Shown: in pieces, positions 18,564 through 27,764 of the stretch | How positions within the stretch are numbered: the stretch's first letter is position 1 | How the letters are laid out: each line of letters begins with the position of its first letter | DNA from: Hymenobacter cavernae | GTDB taxonomy: Bacteria > Bacteroidota > Bacteroidia > Cytophagales > Hymenobacteraceae | Direction: 5' to 3' | Assembly: GCF_014641455.1 (NCBI RefSeq) | Contig: NZ_BMHT01000003.1 | Coordinates: 702-64,701, forward strand | Length of the DNA stretch: 64,000 bases | Position numbers and translations under genes: made by a program | Notes under the pieces: generated by a model | The model's database searches: none | Told to the model about the DNA's origin: nothing | Seen by the model: the letters and a program-made list of their open reading frames with translations, nothing else

Positions 18564-19586
18564 ATGGACCGCGTCAAAAAAATCTTCCGGCTGATTCACC
18601 TATTCGTGTGGGTCTTGTTCACCTTATTGGTCGGCTTCCAACTTAGGAGTGAAACTGATGCCCTCTGGCGTACCACCACCACGGGGTTTATAGCGACCTG
18701 TCTGTATGTTTTTTACAGTCATTTCTATCTATTAACTCAGTATACGAGTCAGAGAAAAGGCAGAGGCTACTGGCTCCGGCTGGCAGGAATCGTGTTGACT
18801 GGGCCGGTTCCTTTTTTGCTTTTTCACCAGAAACCGTTTGATTTTGGGTACTATTTCATGCACCTGTTCACGGTATTTATCTTTCTGTTTCTGAGCTGGC
18901 TGGCCCGGGTTACCGAGAATCTGGTGCTCAATACCATCAAGAAAGAACAACTGGAGAAGCAAGCCGTGGAGGCCGAACTCCACTACCTGAAGTCGCAGAT
19001 CAACCCGCACTTCCTGTTCAACACGCTCAACAACATCCACACGCTGGTGTACAAACAAGCTCCCGCCGCCCCGGAGGCCGTTACGCACCTAGCTTCGTTG
19101 ATGCGCTACATGATCTATGAGTCCAATGCCGCCACCGTGCCACTGACCCGAGAGATGGACTATGTGCGGGATTACGTGAGTTTGCAGCAGCTGCGCTACA
19201 AGCAAAGCCCGGTGGTCGACCTGCAGATAGCAGGCCAGACAGCATCCTACTCCATTGCTCCCTTGCTGTTCATTCACCTGCTGGAAAACGCCTACAAACA
19301 CAGCCCCGCTCGGCTGGCGCCCGGCGATCTGAAGGTACGGGTGGAGCTAAAAGACGATAACCTAGCTTTTCGCGTGCAGAATCCCATCGGGAAAAACGCG
19401 GCTCATCCGCCGGAAGAGCCCGGTGGCATCGGGTTGCCCAATGTCCGGAAAAGGCTGGCTTTGTTGTATCCTAACCAGCACACGCTGGTCATTCAGAACA
19501 CGGGCGAAACCTTTACGATTACGCTTACCATTTACGGCCTTCATTCACCGGCTCATGAAAGAAAAGCTCACCTGCACAATCATTGA
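18564..19586 (+). CDS. LytS/YehU-family sensor histidine kinase
   Basis: 340 residues. Membrane segments fall at about 12-27, 40-58, 70-88 and 95-112 with short connecting loops, and there is no large extracellular sensor. The His_kinase domain begins with YLKSQINPHFLFNTLNNI (141-158); H149 is the expected phosphorylation site. A reduced ATPase domain follows (HLLENAYKHS at about 239-248, GGIGLPNVRKRL near 290). The gene overlaps the response-regulator gene by 32 bp, so they form an operon. With the divergent ABC/M1 operon next door, cell-envelope or peptide stress is a plausible signal, by context only. Confidence 0.9.
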   Translation: MDRVKKIFRLIHLFVWVLFTLLVGFQLRSETDALWRTTTTGFIATCLYVFYSHFYLLTQYTSQRKGRGYWLRLAGIVLTGPVPFLLFHQKPFDFGYYFMHLFTVFIFLFLSWLARVTENLVLNTIKKEQLEKQAVEAELHYLKSQINPHFLFNTLNNIHTLVYKQAPAAPEAVTHLASLMRYMIYESNAATVPLTREMDYVRDYVSLQQLRYKQSPVVDLQIAGQTASYSIAPLLFIHLLENAYKHSPARLAPGDLKVRVELKDDNLAFRVQNPIGKNAAHPPEEPGGIGLPNVRKRLALLYPNQHTLVIQNTGETFTITLTIYGLHSPAHERKAHLHNH

Positions 19587-20268
19587 GGACGAGTATCTGG
19601 CCCAGGAAATCCTGGAAGAATACATCCGGAAAGTTTCTTTCCTAGAGTTGAAAGGGTCCTACATGAGTCCTTTGGAAGCCGCTTCTCATCTGAGGGAAGA
19701 CAAGCCCGACCTGCTGTTTCTGGACATAAACCTGCCGGATCTGGATGGGCTAAGTTTCATCCCGATGCTGAGCCCCAAACCCATGATTATCCTGACTACT
19801 GCCTATGATCAGTATGCACTGAAGGCGTATGACTTGGAGGTGAAGGACTACCTGTTAAAACCCTTTACGTTTGAGCGGTTTTACAAAGGCGTTTTGCGCC
19901 TGTACCAGGAACAGCGGCCCCGCCCTACCTTGGAAAAGCAGGAAGAAAAAGCGGAGCCGGAGTACTTTTTTCTGAAGGTGGGCCACCGCATCCAGAAAGT
20001 AGCTACCCGCGATATTCTCTTTGTGGAGGGGATGAAAGACTATTTACGAATTCATACCACGGAAGAGAAGCTTATGACCTTATTGAGCTTTGCCAAACTA
20101 GAAGCGCTGCTGCCCACCCAGAATTTTGTTCGCGTGCATCGGTCCTTTCTGGTTGCGCTTGATAAAATTGACCACATCGAGAAAAACCGAATTCAGATTG
20201 CTGATCAAATCATCCCGATCAGTGATACCTATGCCGAGGCTTTTTATAAAATGCTGAGGGGGTTTTAG
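19555..20268 (+). CDS. LytTR family response regulator
   Basis: 237 residues from the ATG at 19555 (MKEKLTCTIIEDE); longer upstream frames only extend into the kinase gene. The receiver domain has acidic residues E11/D12, phospho-acceptor D57 in LLFLDINLPDLDG and a conserved lysine in YLLKPF. The LytTR DNA-binding domain fills about 140-237 (DILFVEGMKDYLRIHT, FVRVHRSFLVALDKI). It is the partner of the upstream LytS-type kinase and should bind direct repeats upstream of its targets, possibly the divergent ABC/M1 operon. Confidence 0.92.
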   Translation: MKEKLTCTIIEDEYLAQEILEEYIRKVSFLELKGSYMSPLEAASHLREDKPDLLFLDINLPDLDGLSFIPMLSPKPMIILTTAYDQYALKAYDLEVKDYLLKPFTFERFYKGVLRLYQEQRPRPTLEKQEEKAEPEYFFLKVGHRIQKVATRDILFVEGMKDYLRIHTTEEKLMTLLSFAKLEALLPTQNFVRVHRSFLVALDKIDHIEKNRIQIADQIIPISDTYAEAFYKMLRGF

Positions 20269-20447
20269 TAGGGTGAGTTTGTACTGGATTTTTGGTCTGC
20301 CCTTCAACAACTCCTGCCAGAATGAGCGGATTAAGGCTAATTAGGCAGTGTCTGAATCGCACTTTGATAGATTAGCTCACACTTTGTTTTGCTCTTATTG
20401 AGAGAGTATTCAGCGTTTAAATCCGTATAGCTATCAAAATAGCGTTG
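20269..20447. other. Convergent intergenic region
   Basis: 179 bp between the LytTR regulator and the end of an FtsX-like permease gene. AT-rich; apart from a short GCTAT/ATAGC hairpin near 20430 I see no gene or clear terminator. Confidence 0.4.
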
Positions 20448-22868
20448 TTAATTAACCCGTAGGTTTTTGATAGGGTTAGAGGCCGCAGCCCGCACGGCTT
20501 GTGCACTAACTGTTATGAGCGCAATCAGGACTGCGACTACGCCAACCAGCGCAAATACCCACCAACTGAGACTGACGCGGTAGGCAAAATCTTGCAGCCA
20601 TCGGTGCATGGCCCACCACGCCAGCGGCCACGCCACCACATTGGCGATTATCACCAGCTTGAGAAAGTCCTTGGAGAGCAGCGAGACAATGTTGGGGATG
20701 GAAGCACCCAACACCTTGCGGATACCGATTTCCTTGGTACGCTGTTCGGCCGTGAACGTGGCCAGCCCAAACAAGCCCAGGCAGGCCACCAAAACCGTGA
20801 GCCCCGCGAAGAGGTACAGGATGCGACCTAGCCTCCGTTCGGCCTCGTAAGTTTGCATAAAGCGCTCGTCCAGAAAAGAATAGGAAAAAGAATCTTCCGC
20901 CGAAAACTTGTTCCACTGCTCTTTTAGGGAAGTAACCAGGTTGGCCAGATCTGCGCCCTTGGCTTTCACAATCACGGCGCCGGCAGTGGTGCTGAGTGTC
21001 ATGATCAACGGGGAGATGGGCTCGTGCAAGGACTTGAAGTGAAAGTCTTTGACCACACCAATAACGTGGTAGGTGACCTTGCGGCCTTGGTTATCGGAAC
21101 TCGATAGGGTGTGACCTAGGTCGTTTTTGTTCCACCCGAAAGTCTTCGCAGCTGTCTCGTTCAAGATTACGGCCGTGGAGTCGGTGGAATAACGCCTGGA
21201 GAAGTTGCGGCCCACGGCCACTTGGATACCTAGGGTCGGAATGTATTGCGGGTCAACCTCGTAGCGGAGTACTTTCAACAGTTGCGTGGGGTTGTCGTCG
21301 GTGGAGAGCAGGAAGTTGTTGGAATAACTCGGGCCAGCGGGGAGGTAGCCGGAGGTGCTCACGCTCACCACCCGCGGGTCTTGCAGGAGCTGCTGCCGAA
21401 ACGTTTCGGCGTGTTTGCCCAGCAACCACGCTTCCGGGAGCACCAGCACGTGGTCTTTGTCGTACCCTAGCTTTTTATTCTGAATGTACTCAAGCTGCTG
21501 GTACACTACCAAAGTACAGACCATCAGGATAATAGAGATGCAAAACTGAAACACAACCAAGCCGCTCCGCAATCCTAAGCTGCCCTTACCTGAGGTAAAC
21601 TTGCCCTTGAGCACGGCTACGGGCTGGAAGGAGGACAGGAAAAAAGCCGGGTAGCTGCCCGCCAAAAGGCCCACCAGCACCCCGAAAAGTGCGAGGCTCG
21701 GCAGCAGCCACCAGGTAGCCAGCAAATCGAAGGTAAGTTGCTTCTGGGCTAGGTCGTTGAAGACGGGCAAGGCCATCGTGACCAATACCACGGCCAGCAA
21801 AAGGGCCACGAGGGTCAGCAGGATAGATTCGAGCAGAAACTGCCCCACCAACTGCCCCTGCAACGACCCTAGCACCTTCCGCACGCCCACCTCGCGCGCC
21901 CGCTTGGAAGCGCCCGCCGTAGAAAGATTCATAAAGTTAATGCAGGCAATCAGCAGCATAAACACGGCAATGGAGCCGAGAATGTACACGTAGCGCACAT
22001 CGCCGCCAGCCTCCAGGTTGCCGGTGAAATCGGAGCGCAGGTGAATGTCCGTCAGGGGTTGCAGGTACAGACCTAGGTCGTTGCCTTTTTGCCGAAACTG
22101 CGTGAAGCTCATGCCCAAGGCTTGGTGCAGCTGCGGCCCTAGGTACTTCTCCACCACCTGGGGCAGCTTGGCTTCCAGCACCTTATAGTCGTAACCAGCC
22201 GGTAGCACCAGGTAGGTGAAGTAGTTGGAGGTCATCCACGAGGAGGACTTGGCATCGGGCATACTGGAAAGCGACGCGAAAACGTCGAAGTGGAAGTGCG
22301 AGTTGGCGGGCACCTTATCAAACACGCCGGTCACTTTGCAGGAGTGATTCCACTCCTTGAAGGTCAGTACCTTACCGACGGGGTTAGCGGCGCCGAAGTA
22401 CTTCTGCGCCATTGCTTTCGACAAGACCACGGTATACGGCTGAACCAGGGCGGTTTTGGGGTCGCCCTGGAGCAAGGGAATGGTAAAAACCTGGAAGAAG
22501 TTGGAATCAACCATTGCCACCTTGCCCTCCTTGAACGACTTATCGCCGTAGCTGATCCGGGGGGTGCCGCTCTCCTGAATGCGAGTAGCCGCCTGCACCT
22601 CGGGGTACTCCGTTTGCAGGGTTTGCGCCACGGGCGGCATCACATTCGCCTCCTTTATTTTCTGCCCCTGTATTGACCCGCGAAACACGACCCGCACGAT
22701 GTGGTCGGCCTTTTCATTGTAGCGGTCATAGCTCAGCTCGTTCTGCACGAACAGCATGATCATCAGGCAGGTAGCCATGCCAATAGCTAGCCCAAGAATA
22801 TTGATAGCCGAAAAAGCTTTGTTGCGCCACAGGTTGCGCAGCGCGATTTTGAGATAGTTCTGGAGCAT
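20448..22868 (-). CDS. MacB/FtsX-type ABC transporter permease
   Basis: 806 residues. It starts with MLQNYLKIALRNLWRNKAFS, the typical N-terminus of Bacteroidota FtsX-like permeases, then a membrane helix, a MacB periplasmic core domain (about 45-250), three helices, a second periplasmic domain and three last helices with the repeat motif RTKEIGIRKVLGAS. This two-module (double FtsX) architecture belongs to lipoprotein-release or peptide-efflux ABC systems. It is the last gene of the adaptor-ATPase-permease-permease operon and a paralogue of the upstream gene. The substrate is unknown. Confidence 0.9.
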   Translation of the reverse strand: MLQNYLKIALRNLWRNKAFSAINILGLAIGMATCLMIMLFVQNELSYDRYNEKADHIVRVVFRGSIQGQKIKEANVMPPVAQTLQTEYPEVQAATRIQESGTPRISYGDKSFKEGKVAMVDSNFFQVFTIPLLQGDPKTALVQPYTVVLSKAMAQKYFGAANPVGKVLTFKEWNHSCKVTGVFDKVPANSHFHFDVFASLSSMPDAKSSSWMTSNYFTYLVLPAGYDYKVLEAKLPQVVEKYLGPQLHQALGMSFTQFRQKGNDLGLYLQPLTDIHLRSDFTGNLEAGGDVRYVYILGSIAVFMLLIACINFMNLSTAGASKRAREVGVRKVLGSLQGQLVGQFLLESILLTLVALLLAVVLVTMALPVFNDLAQKQLTFDLLATWWLLPSLALFGVLVGLLAGSYPAFFLSSFQPVAVLKGKFTSGKGSLGLRSGLVVFQFCISIILMVCTLVVYQQLEYIQNKKLGYDKDHVLVLPEAWLLGKHAETFRQQLLQDPRVVSVSTSGYLPAGPSYSNNFLLSTDDNPTQLLKVLRYEVDPQYIPTLGIQVAVGRNFSRRYSTDSTAVILNETAAKTFGWNKNDLGHTLSSSDNQGRKVTYHVIGVVKDFHFKSLHEPISPLIMTLSTTAGAVIVKAKGADLANLVTSLKEQWNKFSAEDSFSYSFLDERFMQTYEAERRLGRILYLFAGLTVLVACLGLFGLATFTAEQRTKEIGIRKVLGASIPNIVSLLSKDFLKLVIIANVVAWPLAWWAMHRWLQDFAYRVSLSWWVFALVGVVAVLIALITVSAQAVRAAASNPIKNLRVN

Positions 22869-22937
22869 GGCAGGAGCGGCTGGAAAGGATTGGGCAGATC
22901 AATAAGGCATTGCGTAAAAGCTAGCTTTGCTTGCCGG

Positions 22938-25352
22938 TTACTCGGCTCGTAGGTTCTGGATGGGGTTGGTGGTAGCCGCCTTAATAGCCTGGTAGCTGAT
23001 CGTCAGGAAGGCTACTGCCACCGCAGCCAGCCCGGCCGCCAGGAATACCCACAGCGGGAAATTGATGCGGTACGCAAAGTCTTCCAGCCATTTGCGCATC
23101 ACCACCCAGGCCACCGGAAAGGCAATAAGGGCCGCCACCAGTACCAGCTTCAGGAATTCTTTCGACAGCAGCGCCACGATGGTAGATGTGTTGGCACCCA
23201 GTACTTTGCGAATACCAATTTCTTTTTTCCGGCGCTCGGCGGCGTAGGTAGCTAGCCCAAACAGACCTAGGCAGCCCACAAAAACCGCCACGGCCGTGAA
23301 CACCCAAAGCAGCGACTTGAGCTTGTCTTCGGCCTGGTACATCTGGGTGAAATTGTCGTCCAGGAACTTGTATTCGATAGGATAATCAGGGGAGAATTTG
23401 CGCCATACTTCCTTCACGCCACTGATGGCGCTACCTAGGTTTTCGCCCTTCAGCTTGACGGCTACTTTCCAGTAGTCGGCCGGGTTGATGTGCAGCACGG
23501 CGGGCTCCACCCGGTCGTACAGGCTCTTGTAGTGGAAGTCTTTCACCACCCCAATGACTTGGCCCTTCTTGACGGAATCTGCGGTTACGTTCCACACAAG
23601 CGTTTGTCCCAGAGCCTGTTCTGGCGTGCCGAAGCCTAGCTCCTGGGCCGCCGTTTGGTTGATAATAAAGGCGTGGTCTTTATCGGTGGTCAGCTCTTTC
23701 GAGAAGTTGCGGCCCACTAGCAACTGCAACCCGAGCGTCTGGAGGTAATCATAATCCACCATCAGGTGCGTGACGGAATACAGCTTTTGCTCGCCTTTGG
23801 TAGGAACCTGAATCTGGTCGCCGGCCACGGCATCGCCCGGAAAGCCGTAGCCGATGGACGCCGAAGCAACACCGGGCGTTTGGAGCAGCTCGCTCTTGAA
23901 AGACTCGTAGCTCTTTTTCATGTTTTCGCCGCGCATCGGGAAAAACATGATCTGCTCGCGGTTGAAACCTAGGTCTTTGTTGTGCAAGTAATCCACTTGC
24001 AGAAAGACAACAATAGCACTGACGATCAGGAAGATCGACAACGAGAATTGCACCACGATCAGCCCGTGGCGCAGCCATTGCACCCGGCCAAACATCCCGT
24101 CGCTCGCCACGGAGCGCTTCAATACCTTGATGGGCTGAAACCCCGACAGCACCAGAGCCGGGTAAAAACCCGCCATCAGCCCAACTACCACCGTCAGAAT
24201 CACTAACAGCAAGAGGATAACGGGTTGAGCGAGAAGGTTGAACGACATGTCCTTGCCCGTAAACTCGTTGAGCGTGGGTAGCACCAGAGAGGTAAGCACC
24301 GCGGCAACGAGCACGCTGACGAACGTCAGGAGGACCGTCTCTATCAGGAATTGCAGCATCAATTGCTGCTGGCTGGCCCCGATTGTTTTGCGGATGCCTA
24401 CTTCCTTGGCGCGTTGCATCGACTTTGCCGTGGCTAGGTTCACGAAGTTGAAGCAGGCAATGAGCAGCACGAAAGCGGCAATGAGGCTGAGCGCTTTCAC
24501 GTAGGTGATGTTGCCGCGCACGGCCAAGTCGTATTTGAAGCTAGCCGAGTGTAAGTGGATGTCGGTGAGGCGTTGCAGAAACGGAACGAAGGTGATGGGG
24601 TCCTTTTTGTCGAGGTTCCTGACTTTCTGCACGATGTAGTCTTGCAGCTTGGCTTGGGTTTGCTGGGCATCCGTGCCTGGCTTCAGCTTCACGTAGGTAT
24701 AAAACTGTTGCCAGCCCCAGCTTTTCATGCGCTCGGCTGGTATTTCGGCGGCAGCCAGCGGCAGCACATAGTTGATTTTGAGGTGGAATTTAGACAAGCT
24801 GTTGCGCAGCACTCCTTTCACGATGAAAGTTGTCTTGCTGACTTTCAGCTCTCTTCCTACCGGGTCTTGGCCGCCGAAGAGCGTTTTGGCGGCGTCTTCC
24901 GCCAGCACAATAGACCGGGTTCCGGCCAAAGCTTCCTTAGCGGAGCCGTACTTGAAGGGCAGCGGGAAGACATCGAAAAAGGTGGAATCCGCAATCAGCC
25001 CGTTCTCCAAATAGATCTTCTTCTCCCCGACCTCCAGCAAACTGATCGACGAGTTCATCAGGATGCGCGTGGTTTGCTCCACCTCGGGAAACTCCTGCTT
25101 CAGGGTAGTGGCAAACATGGGCGGAACTACCGCGAAGGCCTCAAGTGCCTCATTCTTCGTGTATTCTGTGTACACCCGATACACTTGGTTGCCTTCCGGA
25201 ACCGACTTGTCGTACTGCAACTCATCAAACACAAACAGCCCGATTAGCAGGCACGCCGTGAGACCTAGGGCCAAGCCGACAATGTTCAGAAACGAAAAGC
25301 CCTTGTGGCGGACGAGGCTGCGGTAGGCAACTTTTAGGTAGTTCTTAAACAT
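22938..25352 (-). CDS. MacB/FtsX-type ABC transporter permease, paralogue of its neighbour
   Basis: 804 residues with the same architecture as the following gene: MFKNYLKVAYRSLVRHKGFS, first helix, MacB core domain, internal helix block with AKEVGIRKTIGAS, second periplasmic domain, and a C-terminal helix block with KKEIGIRKVLGAN. The two proteins are alignable end to end but clearly diverged, so the duplication is old and they may form a heterodimer. It lies 69 bp from the next permease and 98 bp from the ATPase gene; that gap carries ACCTAGGT at 25412 flanked by related ACCTAG words. Confidence 0.9.
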   Translation of the reverse strand: MFKNYLKVAYRSLVRHKGFSFLNIVGLALGLTACLLIGLFVFDELQYDKSVPEGNQVYRVYTEYTKNEALEAFAVVPPMFATTLKQEFPEVEQTTRILMNSSISLLEVGEKKIYLENGLIADSTFFDVFPLPFKYGSAKEALAGTRSIVLAEDAAKTLFGGQDPVGRELKVSKTTFIVKGVLRNSLSKFHLKINYVLPLAAAEIPAERMKSWGWQQFYTYVKLKPGTDAQQTQAKLQDYIVQKVRNLDKKDPITFVPFLQRLTDIHLHSASFKYDLAVRGNITYVKALSLIAAFVLLIACFNFVNLATAKSMQRAKEVGIRKTIGASQQQLMLQFLIETVLLTFVSVLVAAVLTSLVLPTLNEFTGKDMSFNLLAQPVILLLLVILTVVVGLMAGFYPALVLSGFQPIKVLKRSVASDGMFGRVQWLRHGLIVVQFSLSIFLIVSAIVVFLQVDYLHNKDLGFNREQIMFFPMRGENMKKSYESFKSELLQTPGVASASIGYGFPGDAVAGDQIQVPTKGEQKLYSVTHLMVDYDYLQTLGLQLLVGRNFSKELTTDKDHAFIINQTAAQELGFGTPEQALGQTLVWNVTADSVKKGQVIGVVKDFHYKSLYDRVEPAVLHINPADYWKVAVKLKGENLGSAISGVKEVWRKFSPDYPIEYKFLDDNFTQMYQAEDKLKSLLWVFTAVAVFVGCLGLFGLATYAAERRKKEIGIRKVLGANTSTIVALLSKEFLKLVLVAALIAFPVAWVVMRKWLEDFAYRINFPLWVFLAAGLAAVAVAFLTISYQAIKAATTNPIQNLRAE

Positions 25353-25450
25353 AACGGCAGCGGTTTATCAGTGCGAGGTGTAGGGGGAAGTTGACGCTCC
25401 GACCTAGCTAGACCTAGGTGCTGAGTAGGTAGGTGCAGCGGCAATAAGAT

Positions 25451-26140
<690 letters not shown>

Positions 26141-26190
26141 GATGCGGGGAGTTGGACTGGTTGGTTCTGATTATAGCGAGGTAGTCCCGA

Positions 26191-27450
26191 CTATTCTTGC
26201 TTGTCTTTGAGCACGAGTTCGCCCATATCTTCGTAGCCTTCGTAGCTGGAGGTCACCACTTTATCGCCGGGCTTGAGGCCTTCCAGCACTTCGTAGTATT
26301 CCGGGTTTTGGCGGCCTAGGCGGATGTCGGCTTTGTAGGCTTTAGTGCCGTTGTCGCTGACTTTGAAAATCCAGTTGCCGCCGGTTTTCTGGTTGAAGCC
26401 ACCTTTGGGCACCAGCACTGCCTGGGTTTGGTCGCTTAGGGCGAGGCGTACTTGCAAGGTCTGGCCGCGGCGGATACCCTCCGGCGCTTTGCCCACAAAC
26501 TCCATATCCACTTGCAAACCCTTGGTAACCTGCGTGTAAATCTTCTTCACGCTGAGGTCATACTGCTTGCCATCGAGCACAAACTCGCCCTTTTGGCCGG
26601 GAAAAATGCGCGAGATATAGTACTCATCAATATTGGCGCGCACCTTCAATCCATTCAGCATATCGAGCTGGCCAATGCGCTGCCCGCGGGCTTTCGACTC
26701 CCCAATTTCGGCATTCAAGGAGGTGATGCGCCCGGCCACCGGCGCTTTGATGGTGAGGTCGTCCATCTTCTTGCGCATCAGGGCTAGGTTGCTTTGCATG
26801 CGCCCCACCGATTCCTGCATCTGGTTGATTTGCTGGCGCATCGCTACCGAATCCTGCTGCAAGGTTTGGCGGGTGAGCTGCTGCTTGCGCACCTGGTACT
26901 GGTAGTTATTCTGGCTCTGGTTGAAGTCCTGGCGGGAAATTACCTTCTGCTCGTGGAGCGTTTTGTTCAGCTCGTAGATGCGTTTGGCTTCCTTCAGCTG
27001 ATACTCGATGTCGGCTAGCTGGTTGAGTTGCTGGATGCGGTTTTGGCGCATCAGATTGCGCGTGTTCTGGAGGTTGTTCATCAGGTCGAACACGGCCGTT
27101 TCGCGGTTCACCATTTCCAGCTGCAAGTCGGTATTCGTCAGTTGAATAATGGGCTGGCCGGGCGTGAGCGTGGCGCCGTCTTCCACCAAGATATTCTTCA
27201 CCGTGCCGCCTTCGGTGGCGTCCAGGTAAATGGTTTTGATCGGCATTACCGTGCCATCGATGGGGATGAACTCCTGAAAAGTGCCCTTCGTGACTTCGCT
27301 AATGGTGATGCGCTCGGGGTCCACGTTCAGCTTGGTGGGGCCGGCTGTAGATAAGAAGCTAGCTACCAGCAGCCCCGCCACGACGACAATGCCTGCCACG
27401 AGTAGCAGCTTGCGCGTCGTCCAGGTTTTCTTTTGAATAGGTACGTCCAT
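26191..27450 (-). CDS. HlyD/MacA-type periplasmic adaptor protein
   Basis: 419 residues. A single membrane anchor (about 14-33, LLLVAGIVVVAGLLVASFL) is followed by a biotinyl-lipoyl half motif (GTVKNILVEDGATLTPGQPI), a long coiled-coil hairpin (about 120-235, rich in Gln) and the second lipoyl half (APVAGRITSLNAEIGE), then beta-barrel domains. It links the inner-membrane ATPase/permeases to an outer-membrane exit duct; no TolC-like gene is in the window. It is the first gene of the operon, divergent from a sigma-54-type regulator. No lipobox. Confidence 0.9.
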   Translation of the reverse strand: MDVPIQKKTWTTRKLLLVAGIVVVAGLLVASFLSTAGPTKLNVDPERITISEVTKGTFQEFIPIDGTVMPIKTIYLDATEGGTVKNILVEDGATLTPGQPIIQLTNTDLQLEMVNRETAVFDLMNNLQNTRNLMRQNRIQQLNQLADIEYQLKEAKRIYELNKTLHEQKVISRQDFNQSQNNYQYQVRKQQLTRQTLQQDSVAMRQQINQMQESVGRMQSNLALMRKKMDDLTIKAPVAGRITSLNAEIGESKARGQRIGQLDMLNGLKVRANIDEYYISRIFPGQKGEFVLDGKQYDLSVKKIYTQVTKGLQVDMEFVGKAPEGIRRGQTLQVRLALSDQTQAVLVPKGGFNQKTGGNWIFKVSDNGTKAYKADIRLGRQNPEYYEVLEGLKPGDKVVTSSYEGYEDMGELVLKDKQE

Positions 27451-27477
27451 GGTCTTCGAAATGCGTTGTTAGCCTTC

Positions 27478-27493
27478 GCAATTGCTTCTGCCA
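27478..27493 (-). promoter_or_regulatory. Weak sigma-54-like promoter candidate upstream of the adaptor gene
   Basis: Minus strand TGGCAGAAGCAATTGC resembles the -24/-12 sigma-54 consensus but has one base too many between GG and GC (13 instead of 12). It is well placed 28 bp before the start codon and about 85 bp from the tandem repeat. Spacing is normally strict, so this is only a candidate. Confidence 0.25.
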
Positions 27494-27577
27494 AGTATTC
27501 CAATAAGGATTGTGCCGTTGATATAAGTTGTTGACTTTAAGTAACTTATTTATTAAAGCCAGCTCTTTAATGGCAAT

Positions 27578-27623
27578 ACTGTTCGCTTTTGATACACTTT
27601 ACTGTTCGGTACCGATACACTTT
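27578..27623. repeat. Tandem 23-bp imperfect direct repeat, probable regulator binding sites
   Basis: Two adjacent 23-bp units (27578-27600 and 27601-27623) share ACTGTTCG at the start and GATACACTTT at the end, differing only in the central five bases. The second unit contains the palindrome TCGGTACCGA inside TGT...ACA, giving it dyad character. It lies centrally in the 314 bp between the divergent efflux operon and the NtrC-type regulator gene, about 130-140 bp from each start codon, as expected of an enhancer site for that regulator. Confidence 0.65.
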
Positions 27624-27764
27624 GAGCAGTAAGCGCAGCGAGAACCTGCTTTGCAAGCTAAAAAGGGCGTTTTTGTAAATTAGTACAGTTTGTGGTCGGC
27701 ATTCGAGTACTTAGTACCTAGGTTCTTTCGCCGGTCATCCATCCTCCCTTTTGCAACAGTTCCA

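Noticed and set aside
18332..18594. Open frames of about 80 codons on both strands between divergent genes
   Set aside because: No family resemblance, poor composition, and they overlap one another and the start of the kinase gene.
20448..25352. Recent duplication of the two FtsX permease genes
   Set aside because: The proteins share architecture but differ throughout, so the duplication is old and not a local repeat.
27478..27493. Firm sigma-54 promoter for the efflux operon
   Set aside because: GG-to-GC spacing is 13 instead of 12; a second candidate at 27571-27586 on the plus strand has the same fault. Kept only as a weak candidate.
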